From Tannockella sp964372125 (GTDB lineage Bacteria; Bacillota_I; Bacilli_A; Erysipelotrichales; Coprobacillaceae), in the NCBI GenBank assembly GCA_964372125.1, contig CAYJPL010000012.1:1-55658 (forward strand): 55,658 bases of DNA. Reading direction: 5' to 3'. The position numbers and the translations under genes were made by a program. A model generated the notes under the pieces. It saw only the letters and a list, made by a program, of their open reading frames with translations, was not told where the DNA came from and searched no databases. Shown here one piece after another: positions 49,837 through 55,658 of this stretch (position 1 is the first letter of the stretch; each line of letters starts with the position of its first letter).

Positions 49837-52284
49837 TTATAAATATTTACCAGTCACACTATTAGGGTTAATTGATACTTCATAAGGCGTACCACAAGAT
49901 ATGATTGTTCCACCATTTATACCACCTAAAGGACCAAGTTCTATGACATAATCGCTTTGTGATATAACTTCTGTTGAATGTTCAATCACAAATACAGAGT
50001 TGTTATTACTTACTAATTTCTTTAATAATTTAATCAATCGTTTTGTATCTTCTGGATGTAATCCAGTAGTTGGTTCATCTAATAAATATAATGTATGAGT
50101 TGTTTTAGACTTTGATAGCTCCTTAGAAAGTTTTAATCGTTGACACTCACCGCCAGACAAAGTGGTAGTGGATTGGCCCAGTGTTAGATATGATAGGCCA
50201 ACTTCATTGATTGTATCAAGTTTTTTTAATATTTCTTTATTGTCTTTAAAGAAATTAATGTTTTCAAGAATTGTCATGTTAAGAATATCTGAAATATTTT
50301 TACCTTTATATTCAATTGATAAGATATTATTCTTAAATCGTTGACCATTGCATACTGGACAAATTACTTCAATATCATCTAAAAATTGCATGTCTAGTGA
50401 TATTACACCTAGACCTTCACACTTTGGGCATCGACCGCCTTTGACATTGAATGAAAAATCATTTGCTTTTAATTTGTGCTTCTTTGCATCGGGTAAAGAT
50501 GCAAAAAGTTGTCGGACAAGTAAAAACACATCAGTGTATGTTGCAACATTACTGCGACTTTGGCGTCCAATTGGTTTTTGATCAATTTTAATTATGTCTT
50601 GAACGTAGTCTAAACCATTTATTGTTTTTACTTGCTGCTTTTTTTCTAACACGTTAAATAATAAAGTTGATTTCCCGCTTCCAGAAACTCCTGCAAATGA
50701 AACAAATTGTCCTAGTGGGATATCTACAGTAATGTTTTTTAAGTTATATGCAAATGCATTTATGACTGATATATTGTTTTTTGCGTCAATCTTTATATCG
50801 TTAGGTTTACCCTTAACTTTACGTAAGTATTGTGCAGTCTTTGAATCGCTATTAGACATTACATCTTCAATTGTACCATTGGCAACAACTTCTCCACCAA
50901 AAATACCTGCATCAGGTCCAAAGTCAATTACATGGTCACATTTCCTTACAAAATCCATATCATGTTCAATAACAATTATAGTATTGCCAAGATCACGCAA
51001 TTTTTTGATTGATGATAGTAGTAGACTCGTATCTTTAGGATGCAATCCAGTAGTTGGTTCATCCAATATATATAGGACACCTGTTAAACCACTTTCCAAA
51101 ATACTGGTTAGACGTAGTCGCTGGCTTTCACCACCAGATAAGGAAGATACTGTTCTATCGATTGATAAATAGTCTAAACCTATTTTTATAATACCGTTTA
51201 TCCTTTTTAATAAATCAACGATTACTACATTTGAAATTGAGGCTGCTGCAGTTGACATAGTTTCTTGTAGTTGATTAATATATTGTAATAGCTCTATCAT
51301 TGAAAAAGCACTTACTTCTACAATAGTTTTACCGTTAAGGGTGGCTGTACGTCCATCGAATCCTAGTCTGGAACCATTACATTCATTGCATTGTTGATCT
51401 ACAATTGCACTTGAAATTGTTATATTTGAGATTTTCTTAGTATTTGATTCTACTAACTTCTTATTTACGAATGTGTGCAAACCTTCTACATAGCCATCCA
51501 TGACTCTTTTTGGTCGCTTTGTATTAGGGAATAGTTTTTTGAATTTTTCACTATCAACACCTTCAAATAAAACTAATCGTTCTAACTTATTAAAATCTTT
51601 CACTGGTTTTGTTACATCAAAGACAAAACCATAATGTTTCCCACACGCTTCATAGACATCGGAGTAATGTTTAGAAAAAACTTCATTATTCCATATCTTT
51701 ATAGCACCTTCCTTTATTGTTAGATTCTCATCAATTAGTTTTGTATAATCAATATTTTTAATTATTCCAATACCATTACATTTTGGACAAGCACCTTTTG
51801 TTTTATTGAATGAAAAAGTCGCCATACTTAAATGCGGTAATTCATTTTTACAATTTCCGCATACTATATCATCAAAATCAACTTCTTCATCATTACTGAA
51901 ATTTGGCAATATTAAATTATTGCAGTGGGGGCATTTTCTTGTCGCAAGTTTAGCGTACAATATACGTAAATAAGTAAATATTTCTGTATATGTACCTACT
52001 GTAGAGCGTGGATTATTAGAGAGTTTTCTTTGTCCAATTGAAATAGAAGGAGATAATCCAGTAATTGAGTCAACATTTGGTTTATTTAGCCCGTCCGTAA
52101 CCATTCCCATTGATTCTAGATACTGTCTTTGACATTCTTTTTGTAAGATATCTATAGCAAAACTACTCTTTCCACTACCTGATACACCAGTAACCGCAAT
52201 TAACTTATACTTAGGAATTTCTAGTGAAATATTCTTTAAATTATTTTCATTTCCACCTTTTATGACTATTTTTTCATTTTTCAT
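49837..52284 (-). CDS. UvrA-like ABC-ATPase (UvrA2/DrrC class)
   Basis: An 815-residue tandem ABC ATPase related to the excinuclease subunit UvrA. It has Walker A GVSGSGKSS and GVSGSGKST, signatures SSLSGGESQRL and TTLSGGECQRL, Walker B ILDEPTTGLHP twice, and zinc-finger Cys sets (CPHC/CGNC, CPKC, CNEC, CPKC/CPVC). At 815 rather than about 940 residues it seems to lack the UvrB-binding insertion, as in UvrA2 and DrrC proteins linked to resistance against DNA-binding drugs. It follows marR by two bases and should be under its control. True NER UvrA is expected elsewhere. Confidence 0.9.
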   Translation of the reverse strand: MKNEKIVIKGGNENNLKNISLEIPKYKLIAVTGVSGSGKSSFAIDILQKECQRQYLESMGMVTDGLNKPNVDSITGLSPSISIGQRKLSNNPRSTVGTYTEIFTYLRILYAKLATRKCPHCNNLILPNFSNDEEVDFDDIVCGNCKNELPHLSMATFSFNKTKGACPKCNGIGIIKNIDYTKLIDENLTIKEGAIKIWNNEVFSKHYSDVYEACGKHYGFVFDVTKPVKDFNKLERLVLFEGVDSEKFKKLFPNTKRPKRVMDGYVEGLHTFVNKKLVESNTKKISNITISSAIVDQQCNECNGSRLGFDGRTATLNGKTIVEVSAFSMIELLQYINQLQETMSTAAASISNVVIVDLLKRINGIIKIGLDYLSIDRTVSSLSGGESQRLRLTSILESGLTGVLYILDEPTTGLHPKDTSLLLSSIKKLRDLGNTIIVIEHDMDFVRKCDHVIDFGPDAGIFGGEVVANGTIEDVMSNSDSKTAQYLRKVKGKPNDIKIDAKNNISVINAFAYNLKNITVDIPLGQFVSFAGVSGSGKSTLLFNVLEKKQQVKTINGLDYVQDIIKIDQKPIGRQSRSNVATYTDVFLLVRQLFASLPDAKKHKLKANDFSFNVKGGRCPKCEGLGVISLDMQFLDDIEVICPVCNGQRFKNNILSIEYKGKNISDILNMTILENINFFKDNKEILKKLDTINEVGLSYLTLGQSTTTLSGGECQRLKLSKELSKSKTTHTLYLLDEPTTGLHPEDTKRLIKLLKKLVSNNNSVFVIEHSTEVISQSDYVIELGPLGGINGGTIISCGTPYEVSINPNSVTGKYL

Positions 52285-52286
52285 TA

Positions 52287-52706
52287 TTAATCCCCCTCGC
52301 TATTTAGATATTCTGCCATGAAGTTTAGTATCTCTGCAAATATTTCTTTTTTTTCTGTAGAAAAATTCATATCTACTTGTTCCATTAAATTTATAGCTTT
52401 AGAGCTTTTAGAACTTTCCAATAAACTATCTGATAATGAAAGATATGTTACCCGCTTATCGGTAGTGCTATCTGTTTTTACCACTAATCCTTTACTAGCT
52501 AATTCATTAACTTTTTGAGTTGTAGCGGGTCTTGAAAGATTCAATTTTTGTGCAAGCTCACTTACGGTCATATCTGTTTTATGATTTATTATAAATAGTT
52601 GTAACACGTCTGAGTAGGATAGAATATTACCAATCTGACTATCACGTATGCTACTATAACAATCAATATCTATTGCACTCATAAACTTAAAATACGCATC
52701 TTTCAT
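52287..52706 (-). CDS. MarR-family regulator
   Basis: A 139-residue winged-helix repressor: VSELAQKLNLSRPATTQKVNEL is the helix-turn-helix (shortened form, about residues 47-67), then the wing KTDSTTDKRVTYLSLS. It forms a two-gene operon with the UvrA-like gene (two-base gap) and has a near-perfect 24-bp palindrome just upstream. Typical model: ligand binding releases the repressor and induces the resistance ATPase. TAGGAGGTATTTC precedes the start. Confidence 0.92.
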   Translation of the reverse strand: MKDAYFKFMSAIDIDCYSSIRDSQIGNILSYSDVLQLFIINHKTDMTVSELAQKLNLSRPATTQKVNELASKGLVVKTDSTTDKRVTYLSLSDSLLESSKSSKAINLMEQVDMNFSTEKKEIFAEILNFMAEYLNSEGD

Positions 52707-52720
52707 GAAATACCTCCTAA

Positions 52721-52744
52721 TATAGTTTCAAATTTGAAATTATA
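52721..52744. promoter_or_regulatory. MarR operator palindrome
   Basis: A 14-bp perfect palindrome TTTCAAATTTGAAA (52726-52739) flanked on each side by one unmatched base and by TATA/TATA, making 24 bp symmetric but for one pair. It lies 15-38 bases before marR and includes a possible -10 box TATAAT on the minus strand. Confidence 0.75.
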
Positions 52745-52784
52745 TATAGTATATAATTCTTTTCTCGATACGTCAATTGTATGA

Positions 52785-52822
52785 ACCAAATAAAAAAGAT
52801 AGCAAAGTTATTGCTATCTAGT
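52785..52822 (-). terminator. Lipoprotein gene terminator
   Basis: On the minus strand: AGATAGCAA/TTGCTATCT stem, five-base loop, then TTTTTTATTT. Confidence 0.85.
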
Positions 52823-52861
52823 ATTTTGTAATATGTTTTTTGAATATAATACAATATTATA

Positions 52862-54223
52862 TTAATATTCGATATATCCCATCATAATATCAACTACAAC
52901 ACCATCTTCAATATCAATTGATAAATAAGCATTATCTGATGAATAGTTTAAATTTGTTGATTCAGTATTACTCCAAGTTGTATAAGTATTTGCTTCACCA
53001 TATGCTTCTTCCACTTCACTTAATGTTGAACCGTATTTGATTCCACCTGGTAGTGATAAATCTTTCGACTCTTCATCTAATGAAATCGTATCAATCTTTA
53101 GATCTTGTATAGAATCAGCGCTTGCACCATATCCTGTTGATGCATAAAAACTAATATCACCTTTGTCAAAAAATGTAGAGATATATTCATCATCCATTTC
53201 TGTTGTTTCAGCAGTAAATTCTTCAAAGGTATCAGTATATCCATAACCAAATAAATCACCAATTGTTGTTTCATTTAGAGTAACATCACCATGTGGTGTA
53301 GATGTTTTTAATGAATGCCAAGCTCCTGTTTGTGTAGAAACATCGCCTTCTACTGTTTCGTAATCATAATCGTAATCATAATCATATAGTGAATCACTTT
53401 CAGCTTCTAATACTTCATCTGGAATAATTATTTCATCAAGTTTACCATATTCTTTTGCTTTAAGATCAATGTAGAATTCATTTACTTTAACTTCGTATCC
53501 TTCAGTCCCTGATTGAGCACCCATACCCATCACTGATTCAAATAGTTCGTTTCCAAATGTACTAAGATCTGCGTATAGACCCATCATCATATAATCTTCA
53601 GTTGATACATATAATTCCATTGTTAGTGAAAATTCTTCTAAAGATGATAAATCAGCAAATTCTTCATATTCTGAATAGTCCATGCTATCTTGATCTAATG
53701 TTAATTCGATAACATAGCATTCTACACCATTAATATCTTTTTTACCTGCTGCTTTTGGTGATAATACATCTGACATATCTGTGATTTCTTCTGTTGTAGA
53801 GTATAAATCAAGAACCTCGTTAGTAGCAGTAGTTGACTTTACCCAACCTTCACCTTCATTTGAATATGTTGTTACATCATCATTATTTGTTACTAGATAC
53901 ATTTCAAACAAAGAAGATTCATTTAATCCAAGTGCATTCATAGTCATGTCTAAACTCATATAGCTTGTAGAATCATTTACATCTTCACCAAATACAGTTG
54001 CTATATCTGCAGCCATATCCACATTCATGTCAATTTTAGTACCTTCTGCCTCAACTGATACATCCATTACCATTTCCATTGTCACTTCAGAAGACAATGT
54101 TGAATCTTGATTTTCCTCTAATTTTTCTAGTACTTCGTCTACATCAAAATCTTCATTACTTGAACACCCAGTTAATAGACTAAATACCATTGTAATACAT
54201 AATAAACTTCTCATTAATTTCAT
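52862..54223 (-). CDS. DUF6612-like lipoprotein
   Basis: A 453-residue exported lipoprotein. Signal peptide MKLMRSLLCITMVFSLLTGC with lipobox Leu-Thr-Gly-Cys; mature Cys is residue 20. Residues 40-275 resemble the LolA-like DUF6612 domain found in Gram-positive lipoproteins (many Thr/Met/Glu-rich beta strands). The C-terminal about 150 residues (after an Asp/Tyr-rich linker with YDYDYDYDYE) look like a separate beta domain with the pattern GIKYGSTLSEVEEAYGEA. Function unknown; envelope stress or lipid handling is possible. Start 54223 fits AAGGGAGAG; the frame is open to 54250. Confidence 0.78.
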   Translation of the reverse strand: MKLMRSLLCITMVFSLLTGCSSNEDFDVDEVLEKLEENQDSTLSSEVTMEMVMDVSVEAEGTKIDMNVDMAADIATVFGEDVNDSTSYMSLDMTMNALGLNESSLFEMYLVTNNDDVTTYSNEGEGWVKSTTATNEVLDLYSTTEEITDMSDVLSPKAAGKKDINGVECYVIELTLDQDSMDYSEYEEFADLSSLEEFSLTMELYVSTEDYMMMGLYADLSTFGNELFESVMGMGAQSGTEGYEVKVNEFYIDLKAKEYGKLDEIIIPDEVLEAESDSLYDYDYDYDYETVEGDVSTQTGAWHSLKTSTPHGDVTLNETTIGDLFGYGYTDTFEEFTAETTEMDDEYISTFFDKGDISFYASTGYGASADSIQDLKIDTISLDEESKDLSLPGGIKYGSTLSEVEEAYGEANTYTTWSNTESTNLNYSSDNAYLSIDIEDGVVVDIMMGYIEY

Positions 54224-54248
54224 AATACTCTCCCTTCGTTTCTTTACC

Positions 54249-54278
54249 ATAATATCACAAAATTCACACGTATTGCAA
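54249..54278 (-). promoter_or_regulatory. Possible lipoprotein gene promoter
   Basis: Minus strand TTGCAA (54278-54273), 18-base spacer, TATTAT (54254-54249). The remaining gap up to 54470 is AT-rich and shows nothing I can support. Confidence 0.4.
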
Positions 54279-54469
54279 TATTATATTCATAATCAAGCTA
54301 AAATGAATTTATAGGTTATAGAGGGGATAGTGCTAAAAAAAGAATGTAAAATTATTTTGCACAAAAATTTTATTGAAGTGTTTATGAACCGTGTAAATCT
54401 CCTAAACAATTGTATTCTATCAGGAAAATTGACAAAAACTAATATAGATTATTTTGGTATTTTCTTTAT

Positions 54470-54503
54470 TAAAAAATAGCTACTAACGTATGTTAATAAC
54501 TAT
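54470..54503 (-). terminator. hxlR terminator
   Basis: Minus strand stem ATAGTTATTAAC/GTTAGTAGCTAT (two G-U pairs), ATAC loop, TTTTTTAAT. Confidence 0.8.
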
Positions 54504-54529
54504 CTTGATTATTGATAAATGATTTCAAA

Positions 54530-54886
54530 TTAAAAAGTATCCTTACATTGTGGGTTGATTATTTCAAATCTCTCATCATTATTATTTTCTCCCCATTGAC
54601 ACATTAATTCTAGAATAGGGTATAGGCTATTTCCTTTAGTAGTGGTTGAATATTCAACCCTTGGCGGTATTTCACTAAAGGCTTCTCTTAAAATTAGTCC
54701 ATCAGCCTCAAGCTCTCTTAACTGATTAGTTAATGTCTTTTGAGATATTTCTGTGACCGAGCACATTAAATCTTTAAATCGCATTGTTCCGTTTTCTATT
54801 AACATATATAGAATTAATGGTTTACATTTACCACCAATCATCTTTAATGTTATTTCAATCTCTGAATTGACTTGTATCTTTTCCAT
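54530..54886 (-). CDS. HxlR-family regulator
   Basis: A 118-residue winged-helix regulator: IGGKCKPLILYMLIENGTMRF at about residues 17-37 (shortened) with a conserved-position Cys21, then the recognition helix ISQKTLTNQLRELEADGLI and the wing PPRVEYSTTTKG. Cys at this place is the redox or electrophile sensor in YodB/HypR-type members. Divergent from an SDR oxidoreductase with an elaborate symmetric spacer, a typical sensor-target pair. Confidence 0.93.
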   Translation of the reverse strand: MEKIQVNSEIEITLKMIGGKCKPLILYMLIENGTMRFKDLMCSVTEISQKTLTNQLRELEADGLILREAFSEIPPRVEYSTTTKGNSLYPILELMCQWGENNNDERFEIINPQCKDTF

Positions 54887-54921
54887 TAGTTACCTCATTT
54901 TCCCTTAGTGAAATAATTGTG

Positions 54922-55006
54922 CCTTATTGACTTGCACTATATTAGTACTATAATAAATATATCTATTATAGTACTTTATACTATAATATTAAATAAGTCA
55001 ATAAGG
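54922..55006. promoter_or_regulatory. Nested inverted repeats in the hxlR-SDR spacer
   Basis: Outer repeat CCTTATTGACTT (54922-54933) and its exact complement (54995-55006), each holding a TTGACT -35 box for one direction. Inner perfect repeat AGTACTATAATA/TATTATAGTACT (54944-54955, 54964-54975). The SDR promoter is TTGACT (54927), 16 bases, TATAAT (54949); its -10 is inside the inner repeat. A third TACTATAATA copy is at 54979-54988. Probable HxlR operator region. Confidence 0.7.
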
Positions 55007-55014
55007 AGAATAAT

Positions 55015-55658
55015 ATGAAAAAATTAGTTGTAATCACAGGTGCAAGTTCTGGGTTTGGAAAAGAATTAGCAAAAATGTTTAGTGAAGATGGATATCCAGT
55101 TCTTTTACTGGCTAGAAGAATAGAGTTGTTAGAGGGAATGAATTTACCAAATGCAATTTGTAAAAAAGTTGATGTGACAAATAAAATTGAATTTGAAATG
55201 GCTGTACGATCTGCAGAAGAAAAATATGGTAAAGCTGATTTGATCATAAATAATGCTGGTATTATGTTGCTTGGTAATTTAGAAACACAAGATGCTACGG
55301 AATGGCAAAGAATGATGGATGTAAACGTGATGGGTGTAATGAATGGGATGCAAATTGTCATGAATGATATGAAAGAGAGAAAATGTGGTACAATCATTAA
55401 CATTTCTTCAATTGCAGGAGTAAAACCGTTTGGTAATCATGCAGCATACTGTGCTTCAAAGTACGGTGTAGTTGGTTTATCAGAAGTAGCTAGAATGGAA
55501 ATGTCACCACATAATGTTCGAGTTATGAGAATTTGTCCTGGTGCAGTGTCAACTGAGCTTTTAAGTCATACAACAAGTGATCAAATTAAAGCAGATTACG
55601 GTGTATGGAAAGAGACTACTGGTGCTTCAAGTATTACTGTAGAAGATGTTGCAAAAAC
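55015..55658 (+). CDS. SDR-family oxidoreductase (cut by window end)
   Basis: A partial gene of 214 codons, still open at the last base. Short-chain dehydrogenase/reductase: the cofactor motif TGASSGFG at residues 8-15, NNAGIM at about 83-88, the catalytic Ser in ISSIAG and YCASK with the catalytic Tyr and Lys. Probable NADP-dependent reduction of carbonyl compounds. AAGGAGAATAAT precedes the start. Divergent from HxlR, its likely controller; about 30 C-terminal residues are missing if of usual length (about 245). Confidence 0.93.
   Translation, partial: MKKLVVITGASSGFGKELAKMFSEDGYPVLLLARRIELLEGMNLPNAICKKVDVTNKIEFEMAVRSAEEKYGKADLIINNAGIMLLGNLETQDATEWQRMMDVNVMGVMNGMQIVMNDMKERKCGTIINISSIAGVKPFGNHAAYCASKYGVVGLSEVARMEMSPHNVRVMRICPGAVSTELLSHTTSDQIKADYGVWKETTGASSITVEDVAK

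Noticed and set aside
50732..51172. Plus-strand open frame (146 codons) opposite the UvrA-like gene
   Set aside because: Overlaps the conserved ATPase motifs of the real gene; no ribosome site.
1..55658. tRNA, rRNA, SRP RNA, CRISPR arrays or prophage genes
   Set aside because: Reading for T-loop motifs, repeat-spacer patterns and phage or transposase proteins found none. By-eye search can miss degenerate cases.

Overview
The window is chromosomal DNA of a low-GC Gram-positive bacterium (Firmicutes/Bacillota) that uses the standard code (TGA is a stop, for example at the 4-base gene overlaps near 22391 and 40290). Core genes point to this group: EzrA, a Tyr T-box, YlxM, KhpA, a DUF6612-type lipoprotein and Gram-positive style Ffh/FtsY. 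The SMC protein has only 981 residues, with both coiled-coil arms shortened. That length is typical of Mollicutes and Erysipelotrichia, so I favour an Erysipelotrichia-like host, but this is inference. I saw no transposase, phage gene, CRISPR array, tRNA or rRNA.

Layout. 0.4-2.2 kb: uracil permease and a C_GCAxxG_C_C family protein. 2.3-8.1 kb: a complete nickel urease operon ureA-B-C-I-E-F-G-D with its own urea channel, preceded by a leader holding an intrinsic terminator hairpin. 8.2-12.6 kb: an MFS transporter, tyrS under a tyrosine T-box, and a 6-phospho-beta-glucosidase. 12.6-21.4 kb: mostly housekeeping: ttcA-like (reverse strand), truB-ribF, ezrA, a cysteine desulfurase-thiI pair, ackA and a small membrane protein with a perfect consensus promoter. 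21.7-29.9 kb: an AgrC/AgrA-type two-component pair, an nrnA-like phosphodiesterase overlapping a 560-residue membrane protein, an XRE regulator, a PhoB/PhoR-type pair and xpt. 29.9-39.4 kb: smc-ftsY-ylxM-ffh, a Uup/YfmR-type ABC-F ATPase, then rpsP-khpA-rimM-trmD. 39.5-42.6 kb: a two-component system plus a triple-PepSY exported protein sits between trmD and rplS, which are adjacent in most Firmicutes. 42.7-43.7 kb: rplS (with a structured leader) and lepB. 43.7-55.7 kb: accessory and stress genes: RibD-like reductase, DUF2200, SnoaL-like, an alkylation-repair operon alkA-adaA-ogt plus a monooxygenase-fold gene, fructokinase with a cre site, divergent GNAT/MerR, a MarR-UvrA2 resistance-type operon, a lipoprotein, and divergent HxlR/SDR cut by the window end.

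The most interesting regulatory signal is a 23-bp element (20/23 identical) placed 5 bp before the -10 box of both the response regulator at 39618 and the PepSY gene at 41731. Each copy holds two TTAAT half-sites 11 bp apart, as expected for an OmpR/PhoB-family activator. This predicts a self-contained autoregulated envelope-sensing module. Other strong operator candidates are a near-perfect 24-bp palindrome before marR, a doubly nested inverted repeat between hxlR and the SDR gene, and a dyad over the -35 box of rpsP.
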